Translations under genes and position numbers: made by a program | DNA from: Cryptoclostridium sp964637365 | GTDB lineage: Bacteria > Bacillota > Dehalobacteriia > UBA7702 | Direction: 5' to 3' | Assembly (NCBI GenBank): GCA_964637365.1 | Contig: CAZWWH010000009.1 | Location: 15,899-79,898 of the forward strand | Length of the DNA stretch: 64,000 nucleotides | Part shown: in pieces, positions 1-9,470 of the stretch | How the letters are laid out: each line of letters opens with the position of its first letter | Numbering within the stretch: the first letter of the stretch is position 1 | The notes under the pieces: model-generated | What the model saw: only the letters and a program-made list of their open reading frames with translations | Told to the model about the DNA's origin: nothing | Database searches by the model: none

Positions 1-87
1 AATGCAATTTAGAATTCAATTCATGTAATATATTCTATCAAAAGGTTCCAGGAATGACAAGTAATTTCTTTTCGTTCCTTTAAAAAT

Positions 88-1728
88 TTATGGTTTAAGC
101 AAAAATATGGAAGCGTTTCCCTTGCCTTTTTTCCCCATACCCTTGGCTTTATAGTCAATCAGCACCTTGGCGCGACCGTGGTCTGCTACGGCAACGAAGC
201 GCCCAGAAAGGTCGGGAACAAAGGGCAGAGTGATAATTCGTATCCTTTTATAGATTTCCCGCGTCGGAAAGCCACTATAATGGGGTAAATATTCCTGAAT
301 CAGTTCTTCTTCTCTTAAAAAATTGCGAACATCACGTTCTTCCTCAGAAGTTACCTGACTTTTACGGCCACCATAAAGGAAAGAGTCGAGCCGTTCCATG
401 CCAATCAGAATTTCATGCTCCTCGGGCATCATATGGCACAAAGTATTAGCGGGAGCATCGTCGCTTTCCGCCAAAATGCAAAACAGGGAAAAGATGCTCC
501 CATGCCACACAGAAGCAGCATAATGCAGTAAATTCCGTGCCACGCCTTTATTGTAGACACTGTCCAGGAAACCATCTACCTTTTTTAGGATTGCTAATTC
601 CGAAGGAGAGATATCGTTCCCTTGGACCACTTCGTATGGTGGGAAGGGCAAAGCGACATAGCCGTGTTTTCCCTGTTCCTTCCATAGCCTCGTGCCCGGT
701 AACAGCTTCAAAAATCCCAACTGGAGATAATCCGGTTCCATGGACATTACTTCGTCAAAGCTCCTCTGGAAAGAAATAAAATCCTCGTGAGGCAATCCAG
801 CAATTAAATCAAAGTGAGTATGAATATTTTCTGCCGCAATCAAAGACGCGTAAACCTTTTTTACCCGATGCCACTCGCTGTGACGATGACTTTCTTTCAA
901 AGTCGCTTCATTGAGGGTCTGAACGCCAATTTCTACCTGAAATAAATCTTTAGGGGCAGAAATCAAAAGCGCCAGCATTTCATTATCAATCAGCTCGCCT
1001 TTTAACTCAAAATGGAAGGTTACACCAGGATGGTAATGCTCTATAAGAAAAGAAATGATTTCCTTAGCACGATCCTGAGGAAAATTAAAAGTGCGATCCA
1101 CCAATTTCACCACAGGAATCCCCGCTTCCAAGAAGAAAAGCAATTCCTTTTTGACCCGTTCCAAGGGCAAAAAGGCTGTATTTCTCTCCGCTGAGGAAAG
1201 GCAAAAGGCGCACTGGTAGGGACAGCCCCGGCTGGTTTCGTAGTAGACCAGGCGGTTCTTGAGATGTTCCAAATCCTCCTCATGATAGGGAAATGGCCAA
1301 TCCTGGGAAAACTGTGGAATTCCTTTTAAACCGGGAAGCCGGGGAGCGACTTCACCTTTAGACAATGCCTCCACCAGAGAAGGCCAAGTTGACTCTAACG
1401 CTCCCGATACAATATAATCCGCAGCTGGGAAATCATCAGGCGCATATGTTGGTTCCGGACCGCCAACGACCAAAATCATTGGGGGGCGCACCTGTTTCAG
1501 CAGAGGGAGTAGCTTTCGCACCACCTCCTTGTTCCAAATATAAACAGGAATAGCCAACAAATCATAGTCACCGGCTAAAATGTCGTAAAAGATCTGTAAA
1601 AATGGTTCGTTAATATTATATTCTTCCATCACGCAATCACAGCCCTGGGGAGCTGTCTCCCGAAGATAATACAGAGCCAAGCTGCTGTGAACAAACTGAC
1701 TATTGACGCCGATTAATCCAATTCTCAT
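88..1728 (-). CDS. B12-binding-type radical SAM protein (DUF4080 family)
   Basis: The 546-residue protein starts with a Rossmann-like half typical of cobalamin-binding domains (MRIGLIGVNS, then VVGGPEPTY near 88-95). A radical SAM core follows, with the iron-sulfur cysteines at C169, C173 and C176 (RGCPYQCAFC). The C-terminal third fits DUF4080. Proteins of this layout bind a 4Fe-4S cluster and SAM in the cytoplasm, and some use cobalamin; the substrate is unknown. The ATG has GGAGG seven bases upstream. The gene is monocistronic and diverges from the aminotransferase gene, and the space between them carries an inverted repeat that could serve both promoters. The family call is firm and the function is open. 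Confidence 0.85.
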   Translation of the reverse strand: MRIGLIGVNSQFVHSSLALYYLRETAPQGCDCVMEEYNINEPFLQIFYDILAGDYDLLAIPVYIWNKEVVRKLLPLLKQVRPPMILVVGGPEPTYAPDDFPAADYIVSGALESTWPSLVEALSKGEVAPRLPGLKGIPQFSQDWPFPYHEEDLEHLKNRLVYYETSRGCPYQCAFCLSSAERNTAFLPLERVKKELLFFLEAGIPVVKLVDRTFNFPQDRAKEIISFLIEHYHPGVTFHFELKGELIDNEMLALLISAPKDLFQVEIGVQTLNEATLKESHRHSEWHRVKKVYASLIAAENIHTHFDLIAGLPHEDFISFQRSFDEVMSMEPDYLQLGFLKLLPGTRLWKEQGKHGYVALPFPPYEVVQGNDISPSELAILKKVDGFLDSVYNKGVARNLLHYAASVWHGSIFSLFCILAESDDAPANTLCHMMPEEHEILIGMERLDSFLYGGRKSQVTSEEERDVRNFLREEELIQEYLPHYSGFPTREIYKRIRIITLPFVPDLSGRFVAVADHGRAKVLIDYKAKGMGKKGKGNASIFLLKP

Positions 1729-1759
1729 AATGGTTCCTCCGAGATTATTTTAACAAATT

Positions 1760-1828
1760 ATCCGTAAAATTACAAACCAATCCCTTGTCTTTACGGTGAA
1801 AATCAGCTAAAATTGTAATATTACGGAT
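1760..1828. promoter_or_regulatory. Divergent promoter region with operator-like inverted repeat
   Basis: Two 16-base arms, ATCCGTAAAATTACAA (1760-1775) and TTGTAATATTACGGAT (1813-1828), are inverted copies with one mismatch. Each is itself built on a near-palindrome around GTAATATTAC. Between them lies a sigma-A type promoter for the plus strand: TTGTCT (1785-1790), 17 bases, TAAAAT (1808-1813). The right arm therefore covers the expected transcription start and the left arm lies just upstream of the -35 box, as for a looping or cooperative repressor. The regulator is not identifiable from this window. Confidence 0.5.
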
Positions 1829-1857
1829 ATTTTGCAAGAAGGAAAAGAGGAAAGATT

Positions 1858-3015
1858 ATGAATATCAGCCAAAAAGCGTCAAAGATGACCTCCTTTATTG
1901 TGATGGACATTCAAGATAAAGCCAAAGAAATGGAAGCCAATGGGGAAAACGTCATCCATCTGGAAATTGGAGAGCCGGATTTCGATGCCCCCAGAAAAGT
2001 CATTGAAGCAACCATCCACGGCTTGGAACATAAAGATACCCATTATACCCACAGCTTGGGTAAAATCACACTGCGCAAGGCCATTGCTGATTACTATCAA
2101 AAGACCTATGGCGTTTCTGTTGATCCTGATCAAATCATTGTTACTTCCGGCACTTCACCTGCTATGGTTATGGCCTTTGCTGCTATCCTGGATCCTGGTG
2201 ATGAAGTCATTATCTCCAATCCCTATTATGCCTGCTATCCCAATTTCATTAAAATGTTTGACGGAGTGCCCAAGGATATCAAAGTTTTGGATGAAAATGG
2301 GTTCAAATATGATTTTGAAACATTAAAAGCAAATATTACGGATAGAACCAAGGCCATCATGGTCAATTCTCCCGCCAATCCCACCGGCTCAGTCTATACC
2401 GCTGAGGAAATGGAAGCCATTGCTTCCTTAGGGAAACTGGTTATTGCCGATGAAATTTACCATGGTCTCGTTTACGAAGGTCAATGCCACACGATGCTGG
2501 AATATACGGAAAACTGCATTGTATTCAACGGGTTTTCTAAGTTATACGCCATGACTGGCTTCCGCATGGGTTACGCTATCATGCCAAAGGATATGATTCG
2601 CACCATGCAGATTCTCCAGCAAAATTTTTTCCTTTGTGCGGGTTCCTTCCCCCAGGAGGGCGCTTTGGCAGCGCTAACCGAGGATTGCAGTAAAGAACTG
2701 GCGGCGATGAAAGCCACCTACGATACAAGAAGAAAATATCTGTTAGAACGGTTAAAAGATATGGGCATCGCTCCTATTTGTGAACCTCAAGGAGCCTTTT
2801 ACACTTTGGCAAATGTCAAAGATTATTGCACGGATTCCTTCCAGTTTGCCTATGAAATTTTGCAAGAAGCAAAGGTAGCGGTAACTCCCGGTATCGACTT
2901 TGGCACCAACGCCGAAGGATATTTGCGTATTTCTTATGCAAATTCTTTGGAGAATATCAAAGAGGGCCTTAACCGTTTGGAACAGTTTTTAAAAACAAAA
3001 ACCAAAATCAGATAA
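1858..3015 (+). CDS. PLP-dependent aminotransferase, class I/II
   Basis: The 385-residue protein has the fold-type I aminotransferase landmarks: NPTG at 174-177, the PLP-contacting stretch ADEIYHG (197-203), the Schiff-base lysine K228 in FSKLYAMTGFR, and the C-terminal arginine in LRISYAN that binds the substrate carboxylate. Such enzymes move amino groups between an amino acid and a 2-oxoacid in the cytoplasm. The family includes aspartate, aromatic and alanine aminotransferases, and the specificity cannot be read here. AGAGGAAAG lies ahead of the ATG. It is transcribed alone from the operator-flanked promoter upstream and ends at a hairpin. Confidence 0.88.
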   Translation: MNISQKASKMTSFIVMDIQDKAKEMEANGENVIHLEIGEPDFDAPRKVIEATIHGLEHKDTHYTHSLGKITLRKAIADYYQKTYGVSVDPDQIIVTSGTSPAMVMAFAAILDPGDEVIISNPYYACYPNFIKMFDGVPKDIKVLDENGFKYDFETLKANITDRTKAIMVNSPANPTGSVYTAEEMEAIASLGKLVIADEIYHGLVYEGQCHTMLEYTENCIVFNGFSKLYAMTGFRMGYAIMPKDMIRTMQILQQNFFLCAGSFPQEGALAALTEDCSKELAAMKATYDTRRKYLLERLKDMGIAPICEPQGAFYTLANVKDYCTDSFQFAYEILQEAKVAVTPGIDFGTNAEGYLRISYANSLENIKEGLNRLEQFLKTKTKIR

Positions 3016-3032
3016 AACAATTTTAATATGTT

Positions 3033-3070
3033 AAACAAGTGTATCTTCCATAGGAGGATACACTTGTTTT
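3033..3070 (+). terminator. Terminator after the aminotransferase gene
   Basis: A 13-bp perfect stem (AAACAAGTGTATC with GATACACTTGTTT) around a 12-base loop is followed by TTTCT. It lies just past the plus-strand stop codon. Confidence 0.75.
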
Positions 3071-3092
3071 CTATTGATCCCGTATTACAACA

Positions 3093-3127
3093 AAAAAACG
3101 GTATCATTTGTAACGATACCGTTTTAT
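3093..3127 (-). terminator. Terminator of the long minus-strand cluster ending in recN
   Basis: Read on the minus strand, AAAACGGTATC pairs with GATACCGTTTT and a run of seven T follows. It directly abuts the recN stop codon, so it probably ends transcription of the cluster that runs back through argR and dxs. Confidence 0.8.
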
Positions 3128-4798
3128 TCATTTTAATTCATTTGAGTTGGACATCATTATAGACATAAGGGATTCCGCTTGAGACAGGGAAACCTCGCTA
3201 TCCTCATCCCCCGAAAGCATTCTGGCGATTTCTCGTTTCCGCTCTTCCTCCACTAGTTCTGTAATGGTGGTCACAGTGCGTCCATTCTCGTCATGTTTTT
3301 CAATGCGGTAATGATAATCCGCACAAGAAGCAACAATGGCCGAATGGGTCACGGAAAATACCTGAATATTCCGGGACAAGAGCCGCAGCTTCTCCCCGAC
3401 CTTTGCGGCGGTTTTACCGCCTAAGCCGCTGTCAATTTCATCAAAAATCATAGTGTCAATTTGATCCATTTTGGCCAAAATCACTTTAATTCCCAATAAA
3501 ATACGTGACATTTCCCCACCGGAAGCCACCTTTGACAACGGTTTCATCTGCTCACCTTTGTTCATGCTAATCATAAACATGACACGATCTTTACCTTCGC
3601 GGGTTAAAGATTGTTCTTCCAGGGCAACCTGGAACACCGCATTGGGCAGCATCAGACCACGGATTTCCTCTAAAATCAAAGCGCTTAACCGTTCCGCCGC
3701 GGCTACTCTCAAATCCGTCAATTCTTGGGCCTTTTCCGTGAGGACGTTTCTTGCTGCGTCCTCCTCTTTTCGCAGGCAATCAACATGGTAATCAAAATCC
3801 TCAAAGGCTTCCAATTCACGCTCCATGGAAGCCAACTCAGCTAAAATACCATCGCAGTCCTTATGATATTTCTTCTCCATGCGAAGAATCAGATCTAACC
3901 GTTCTTCAGCTTCATTCAAACGGACAGGGTCGGAATCAATGTTGTCCCTGTAGTGACGATAGAAATCTGAAGCGTCTTCCACGGTATAATAAGCCTCGGA
4001 CAAAGACTCCGCAGAGGAGATTAAAGATTCATCAAAATCGCAAGCACGCTTGGCCGCTTCTACGGCATTGTAAAGAGATTCTGTAGCATCGGACAAAGCA
4101 TGAAAAATCGCTTCACTCTCACTATAACGACGGTCACTGCTGCTGAGAAGGGCAATCTCATGACGCAATTCCTCTTCCTCCCCCTGATGAAGATTGAGGG
4201 ATCGCAATTCGTCAATACGAAACTTCAAAAAGTCCATTTGCCTTTCTCTATCTTGATTTTTTTGTTCCAATGCTTTTCGCTGATTGCTGGCCTCCAGCCA
4301 AACATCATAAGCCATAGACAAATCCACTTTGGCTGCTAAAATTCTCTCACCGCCAAAACGATCCAGCAAAGAAAGCTGATGCTCCTCCTGGAGCAAAGAA
4401 AAATGCTCTGTCTGGCTATGAAGGTTCATCAACATCGGCACCAGGGTTTCCAGAAAGCTAAGGCTGACCCGGCGACCGTTCATGCGGCAGAGATTTTTTC
4501 CTTCAGCGCTGATTTCCCGACCAATGACAATGGTGTCCTCCGCCATATCGTTTTCCGCCAGAATCTCATTAAGGTATGAAGAAAAAGGGCCGGTAAAAGT
4601 CCCCTCTACCAAAGCCCTTTTGCATCCATAGCGAATAAAGTCTTTGTCTGCGCGGCCTCCCATTAATAAACCAACGGCATCGGTAAGTAAGGATTTCCCC
4701 GCGCCAGTCTCCCCGGTAATGACATTTAGGCCTTCATGGAATTCAATTTGTAGGTTTTCAATGAGAGCAAAGTTTTTCACATAAAGCTCCGCTAACAT
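3128..4798 (-). CDS. recN: DNA repair protein RecN
   Basis: RecN is an SMC-like ATPase that acts early in double-strand break repair, holding DNA ends for recombination. The 556-residue length is normal. Walker A is GETGAGKS (29-36). The middle is charged coiled coil, and the C-terminal half has the ABC signature region VASGGEMSRI and Walker B IFDEIDSGLGG, as in RecN rather than RecF. It is the last gene of the cluster, 19 bases after argR, with GGAGGACAAAATG as start context. The adjacency argR-recN is standard in Bacillota. Confidence 0.96.
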   Translation of the reverse strand: MLAELYVKNFALIENLQIEFHEGLNVITGETGAGKSLLTDAVGLLMGGRADKDFIRYGCKRALVEGTFTGPFSSYLNEILAENDMAEDTIVIGREISAEGKNLCRMNGRRVSLSFLETLVPMLMNLHSQTEHFSLLQEEHQLSLLDRFGGERILAAKVDLSMAYDVWLEASNQRKALEQKNQDRERQMDFLKFRIDELRSLNLHQGEEEELRHEIALLSSSDRRYSESEAIFHALSDATESLYNAVEAAKRACDFDESLISSAESLSEAYYTVEDASDFYRHYRDNIDSDPVRLNEAEERLDLILRMEKKYHKDCDGILAELASMERELEAFEDFDYHVDCLRKEEDAARNVLTEKAQELTDLRVAAAERLSALILEEIRGLMLPNAVFQVALEEQSLTREGKDRVMFMISMNKGEQMKPLSKVASGGEMSRILLGIKVILAKMDQIDTMIFDEIDSGLGGKTAAKVGEKLRLLSRNIQVFSVTHSAIVASCADYHYRIEKHDENGRTVTTITELVEEERKREIARMLSGDEDSEVSLSQAESLMSIMMSNSNELK

Positions 4799-4817
4799 TT
4801 TGTCCTCCGTTTTCCTC

Positions 4818-5276
4818 CTAGTTAATCAAAGCGTCAAATTTTTTCATAATACTGTCAACAAGGCCTTTTTCTTTGATAACCAGCATAATAGTGTCATCCC
4901 CGGCAATAGAACCGATGATTTCAGGCCAGCTGCTCTGGTCGAGACATGCGGCCAAGCCTTGGGCAGTACCAGGTAGGGTTTTAATTACAATAATATTTTC
5001 CGCGCTGTTAATGGATACGGCATTATCCATAAACATTCGGCGCATCCGTTCTGCAATATTTCCCATGGAAATATTCACCGGCATACTGTATTTAGAAAGA
5101 TTTCCTTCAATCGGAATCTTAATTAAGCCAATTTCCTTGATATCACGGGAAACAGTAGCCTGTGTCACACTGTATCCATGTCTTTTTAACTGCTCCGCAA
5201 GTTCAAATTGTGTGCTAATTTCATCTTTTTCAATAATCTTTTGAATCATCTTTTGTCTCGATGCTTTGGTTCCCAT
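4818..5276 (-). CDS. argR: Arginine repressor ArgR
   Basis: At 152 residues it matches the family length. The N-terminal winged helix (about 1-70, with YSVTQATVSRDIKEIG as the recognition region) binds ARG-box operators. The C-terminal oligomerisation domain contains GTAQGLAACLD and the arginine-binding AGDDTIMLV. With arginine it forms hexamers that repress biosynthesis and activate catabolism. It lies between mnmM and recN as in other Firmicutes. Its stop codon is TAG, which matters because this genome appears to decode UAG as pyrrolysine in mtmB. Readthrough would add about 20 residues before a TGA inside recN. Confidence 0.95.
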   Translation of the reverse strand: MGTKASRQKMIQKIIEKDEISTQFELAEQLKRHGYSVTQATVSRDIKEIGLIKIPIEGNLSKYSMPVNISMGNIAERMRRMFMDNAVSINSAENIIVIKTLPGTAQGLAACLDQSSWPEIIGSIAGDDTIMLVIKEKGLVDSIMKKFDALIN

Positions 5277-5293
5277 TGATCAAACATTCTCCC

Positions 5294-5857
5294 TTATTTT
5301 TTCTTTTGCAGCGTAATTACCATGGGTGCTTTTTGACGATTGGGAAAGGATGTAACCATGGTATCACAGTCCGCAGTGGGCAACCCACTGACCCAATCTT
5401 CAATGGCTATTTTTTCGATTTCTCCGCCTGGGTGTCCCCAATAGACCCCAATTAAAATTACGCCGCCGGGTTTGAGTATCGCAAAACTTTTTTCTAAAGC
5501 AACAATGGTTTGTTGAGATTCCGTAACAATTTCGTGATTGCCGCCGGGCAAATATCCCAAATTAAAAACAACAGCGGAAACACGTTCTTTAACCACCGTA
5601 TCCATGAAACAATGATCCAGGCATAATAAAGAAACACGTTGGGAAAAACCAGCTTCTGCCAGCCGTTCCGCTGTGTGATCTATCGCGATTGACTGGATAT
5701 CAAAGGCATAAACATGGCCAAACTCTCCTACTAACTCCGCCAATTTCACGGTATCATAGCCGTTGCCTGCCGTCGCATCAACGGCGATATCCCCAGGTTT
5801 AACTATAAAATCCAAGGTGTCGTGAATGATATTTACAACGCTTTTTATCAGTTTCAT
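5294..5857 (-). CDS. mnmM: Class I SAM methyltransferase, MnmM (YtqB) type
   Basis: The 187-residue protein is a single Rossmann methyltransferase domain with motif I DATAGNGYDT (27-36) and an acidic motif II ending VYAFDIQ. B. subtilis YtqB/MnmM makes the last methylation of mnm5s2U34 in tRNA wobble bases; the same N-terminal pattern (helix, then VDATAGNGYDT) and size support this family. Its start overlaps the nadK stop, so the two are translationally coupled. The family call is good. The tRNA role is transferred from YtqB. Confidence 0.8.
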   Translation of the reverse strand: MKLIKSVVNIIHDTLDFIVKPGDIAVDATAGNGYDTVKLAELVGEFGHVYAFDIQSIAIDHTAERLAEAGFSQRVSLLCLDHCFMDTVVKERVSAVVFNLGYLPGGNHEIVTESQQTIVALEKSFAILKPGGVILIGVYWGHPGGEIEKIAIEDWVSGLPTADCDTMVTSFPNRQKAPMVITLQKKK

Positions 5858-6717
5858 TATTTTCTATCACGCAGTTTTTCGTTCAACACATCGAAAAAGG
5901 TCTTACCATTCAACCGAATAAAAACTGTCTTCATCGCGGATTTTTCAAAAAAGATTTTGTCACCGTCTTCCAATGGAACCGTTGCCGTTTTACCGTCAAT
6001 ACTCAAATAGCAGCCGCCTTCAGGAACCGCTGTTTTTACGGTAATCACACGATCAGCACCAGCCACCACAGGTCTGCTGTATAGAGATTGCGCACAGATC
6101 GGCGTAATGATAATGGCTTCCATTTCCGGGGAAACCAAAGGACCATTCGCGGACAAAGAATACCCGGAGGCACCGGTGGGCGTTGCCACAATAATACCAT
6201 CGGCATGATAGGACACGGACTCTCTGCCATCAATATACGCCGTAATTTCAATGAGACCGGAACGGTCATCCTTAAGAATTACGCCATCATTGAGACAATG
6301 GAAATCCTTCCAATGCAATCCATTGCGGTGAACGCTTACCCGAAGCATCATGCGTTCTTCCAAGAAATAATCTTTTTTTAGCATACGGTCAAGAAAGCCA
6401 AAAAGTTCCTCACCCTGTTCTAATTCGGCAAGAAAACCAATGCGTCCCATGTTAATCCCCAATAGGGGGAGACTGTAATGTGCCGCTTGACGTGCGACCG
6501 ACAACAATGTGCCGTCTCCACCCAGAACTAACACTGCTTCGCATTGTTCCGCAACGCTTTCCAAGTAGCTGTAAAGAAAATCCTGATCCAAAACATCATA
6601 AGGATGAATAGGTGTTACGATATCCACCCCATGGTGCTTCAGCCAACCGGCTATTTTTTTTTCTTGGTCCAACACGCCATTCTTAGTCAGGTTGGATAAC
6701 ACACAAATTCTTTGCAT
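5857..6717 (-). CDS. nadK: NAD kinase
   Basis: NadK phosphorylates NAD to NADP. The 286-residue protein has the catalytic GGDGT at 66-70 and the family motif NDGVILK near 150. The NAD-site region with HADGIIVATPTGASGYSLSANGP also fits NADK. It overlaps mnmM by one base and follows tlyA after 81 bases. The gap holds an AT-rich stretch (ATATATAATATAC, about 6731-6743) that could hold an internal promoter, without a convincing -35 box. Confidence 0.95.
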   Translation of the reverse strand: MQRICVLSNLTKNGVLDQEKKIAGWLKHHGVDIVTPIHPYDVLDQDFLYSYLESVAEQCEAVLVLGGDGTLLSVARQAAHYSLPLLGINMGRIGFLAELEQGEELFGFLDRMLKKDYFLEERMMLRVSVHRNGLHWKDFHCLNDGVILKDDRSGLIEITAYIDGRESVSYHADGIIVATPTGASGYSLSANGPLVSPEMEAIIITPICAQSLYSRPVVAGADRVITVKTAVPEGGCYLSIDGKTATVPLEDGDKIFFEKSAMKTVFIRLNGKTFFDVLNEKLRDRK

Positions 6718-6798
6718 TGTCCGTTACCTCAATATATATAATATACAACGAAAACGTCCTGGTGTAAATAGGTTGGTGAATAATCATGCCAACTTTTT

Positions 6799-7590
6799 TT
6801 ATACAGTTTCAAAGGCTTCCTTCACCAAATGGGAAATCTCCTCCGGTGTGGGGATTTGCTCCCCCTTCTCAAGAATGACCAAATATTCCCGATTTCCCTC
6901 AGGGCCTTTAATAGGGGAAAAGGTCAGATTTCGAACGCCCAAGCCTTCCTGATAAAAAAAAGATACCAAATCGTTAATAACTTCTTCATGAACAGCGGGG
7001 TCTCGGACTACGCCTTTTTTCCCCACTTTTTCCCTTCCGGCCTCAAACTGTGGTTTAATGAGGGTAACGAAACAGGCTTCCTCCTTCATAAACTGAATCA
7101 GATTGGGAATTAGCTTTTTTTGGGAAATAAAGGAAGCATCTATAACAATATAATCCACCAATTCCGGCACCTGATCTGTAGTGAGATACCGTGCATTCGT
7201 TTTTTCCAACACTACCACACGCTCATCGCTCCGCAGAGACCAAGCCAGCTGACCGTATCCCACATCCACGGAGTAAACCTTCGCCGCTCCATTCTGGAGA
7301 GAGCAGTCTGTAAAACCACCGGTGGAAGCCCCAATATCCAACACAATTTTATTGTTAAAATCCAGATGATAAGTATCTATGGCTTTTTCTAATTTCAGAC
7401 CGCCACGGCTCACATAGGGAAGATCCTTACCAATGATTTCAATGGCAACATCTTCCGGAACCATGGTACCGGCTTTCATTTTTTTTTGACCTTTGATGAG
7501 AATGCGCCCTGTCATAATGGCGCTTCTAGCCTTTTCCCGAGAGGGAAACAGCTGACGATCCATTAGGATCTGATCCAAACGTTTTTTCAT
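6799..7590 (-). CDS. tlyA: TlyA-family rRNA 2'-O-methyltransferase
   Basis: The 263-residue protein has an N-terminal S4 RNA-binding domain (about 1-60, MKKRLDQILMDRQLFPSREK) followed by an FtsJ-like methyltransferase domain with VLDIGASTGGFTDC near 83-96. Family members methylate 2'-O of cytidines in 16S and 23S rRNA. The older label hemolysin A is misleading. It overlaps the end of dxs by four bases, giving translational coupling. The tlyA-dxs pairing is conserved in Bacillota. Confidence 0.92.
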   Translation of the reverse strand: MKKRLDQILMDRQLFPSREKARSAIMTGRILIKGQKKMKAGTMVPEDVAIEIIGKDLPYVSRGGLKLEKAIDTYHLDFNNKIVLDIGASTGGFTDCSLQNGAAKVYSVDVGYGQLAWSLRSDERVVVLEKTNARYLTTDQVPELVDYIVIDASFISQKKLIPNLIQFMKEEACFVTLIKPQFEAGREKVGKKGVVRDPAVHEEVINDLVSFFYQEGLGVRNLTFSPIKGPEGNREYLVILEKGEQIPTPEEISHLVKEAFETV

Positions 7591-9464
7591 TGTTTTGCCT
7601 CCAAATGCTTCATAATTCGTTTCGCAACGGAAGCCCCATCCAGGCCATATTTTTGTATCACATCAGCTTTTTTCCCCTGTTTAATCGGTTCATCAGGCAG
7701 GCCGACGGTCATTAGGTCGGTGGCAAATCCCTGCTCGTGATAGTATTCCCCAATTGTGGAACCAAAACCACCGCTCAGCACATGATCCTCCATCGTTACC
7801 ACCAAAGGATAAGAGGATGCAAAAAGGCCAAGGGCATCTTTGTCCAAAGGCTTGACGAACCGAGGATTGAAAATCCCAACAGAAAGACCATGGTTTTCCA
7901 AAATCTCACGCGCTTTCATCGCCTCTTCCATCATGGTACCCAAGGGAATCAGCATAACATCTTTACCGTTTTCTACCATGACCCCTCGGCCCCAAGCCAC
8001 AGCGGGCAAATCCAATCCTTCATCCCAGGTAAGCACGTTACCTCTGGGATAGCGCACGGCGCAGGGAATTGCCATTTCCTTGGCCAATCTGAGCATTTCC
8101 GCCATCTCCCGATGGGTTGACGGCGACATAATAGTCATATTGGGCAACATTTTTAAATAAGAAATATCATAGATCCCCTGGTGAGTCTCTCCGTCCTCTC
8201 CCACAATTCCTGCGCGGTCAATGCCAAAAATCACCGGCAGCGACTGCAAACAAACATCATGGAATACCTGGTCAAACCCACGTTGTAGGAAGGAGGAATA
8301 GATAGCCACTACCGGACGCATTCCAGCCTTGGCCAATCCGGCGCCAAAGGTGACAGCATGCTGTTCCGCAATGCCCACATCGAAAAAGCGATTCGGAAAG
8401 GTATCAGCAAAGAGACGAAGTCCTGTGCCTCCCGGCATAGCCGCAGTAATGGCGCATATTTTTTCATCAGAAGAGGCCATTTCAAGAATAACATCACCAA
8501 AACTCTGGCTGAAGGACATCGCGGTTTTACCGTTTTGAACCAATTTCCCACTTTCCGGGTCAAAAGGAGCAATACCATGGAAGCGATCAGGGTCTGTTTC
8601 GGATGGCAGGTATCCACGGCCCTTTTTGGTATGAACATGCAACAGCACCGGTCCATTGAGTTTTTTCGCAATTTTAAGATAGGACTGCATCATTTCAATG
8701 TTATGCCCATCAATGGGGCCAAGGTAAGTAAAACCTAATTCCTCAAAAAGAACCCCCTGAACCACCAGATATTTCAGACTGTCTTTCAACCGGCGCAAAC
8801 GGACAAATAGCCGCTGTCCCCAGGAGGAACGTTTTAGCAAGCGTTCTGCCGCACGCTTGCGTTTTTCATATTGAGGCGCAGTGCGAAATCTGCTTAAATG
8901 TTCTGCTAGGGCGCCAACATTACGGGAAATGGACATTCCATTATCATTTAAAATCACAATAAAGTTTTTTCCGCTGCTGCCAGCATTATTTAAGGCTTCA
9001 AAGGCCATACCACCGGTTAAAGCACCGTCGCCGATAATACTGATAACGTGATGTTGCTCGCCCCTTAAATCCCTGGCCACGGCCATGCCGAACCCTGCGG
9101 ATATGGATGTACTGCTGTGACCGGTGTTAAAGGCATCGTATTCGCTTTCCTCACTTTTAGGAAAACCACTTAATCCATCAGCCTGGCGAAGCGTAGCGAA
9201 TGAATCCCGCCTTCCCGTCAAAATTTTATAGGCATAGCACTGATGTCCCACGTCAAAAATTAATTTATCGTTAGGAAAATCAAAAACCGTGCAAAGTGCC
9301 ATGACCAATTCCACAACCCCTAAACTAGGGGCCAGATGGCCGCCGGTTTTTGAAACATGATCAATCATAAATTGCCGAAGTTCACTGGCCAAAGCCGTTA
9401 ACTCCGCAGAATTTAGTTTTTTTACATCATCGGGGCAATTAATTTGCTCCAGAATATTATACAT
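7587..9464 (-). CDS. dxs: 1-deoxy-D-xylulose-5-phosphate synthase
   Basis: Dxs condenses pyruvate and glyceraldehyde-3-phosphate, the first step of the MEP isoprenoid pathway. The 625-residue protein has the thiamine diphosphate motif region GDGALTGGMAFEALNNAG, the pyrimidine-domain stretch IAEQHAVTFGAGLA with the catalytic glutamate, and the C-terminal transketolase domain (DEPIKQGK). It lies seven bases from oapA and in the same run as ispA, so supply of precursor and prenyl chain formation share a cluster. The length is normal and nothing is missing. Confidence 0.97.
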   Translation of the reverse strand: MYNILEQINCPDDVKKLNSAELTALASELRQFMIDHVSKTGGHLAPSLGVVELVMALCTVFDFPNDKLIFDVGHQCYAYKILTGRRDSFATLRQADGLSGFPKSEESEYDAFNTGHSSTSISAGFGMAVARDLRGEQHHVISIIGDGALTGGMAFEALNNAGSSGKNFIVILNDNGMSISRNVGALAEHLSRFRTAPQYEKRKRAAERLLKRSSWGQRLFVRLRRLKDSLKYLVVQGVLFEELGFTYLGPIDGHNIEMMQSYLKIAKKLNGPVLLHVHTKKGRGYLPSETDPDRFHGIAPFDPESGKLVQNGKTAMSFSQSFGDVILEMASSDEKICAITAAMPGGTGLRLFADTFPNRFFDVGIAEQHAVTFGAGLAKAGMRPVVAIYSSFLQRGFDQVFHDVCLQSLPVIFGIDRAGIVGEDGETHQGIYDISYLKMLPNMTIMSPSTHREMAEMLRLAKEMAIPCAVRYPRGNVLTWDEGLDLPAVAWGRGVMVENGKDVMLIPLGTMMEEAMKAREILENHGLSVGIFNPRFVKPLDKDALGLFASSYPLVVTMEDHVLSGGFGSTIGEYYHEQGFATDLMTVGLPDEPIKQGKKADVIQKYGLDGASVAKRIMKHLEAKQ

Positions 9465-9470
9465 ATGGGA

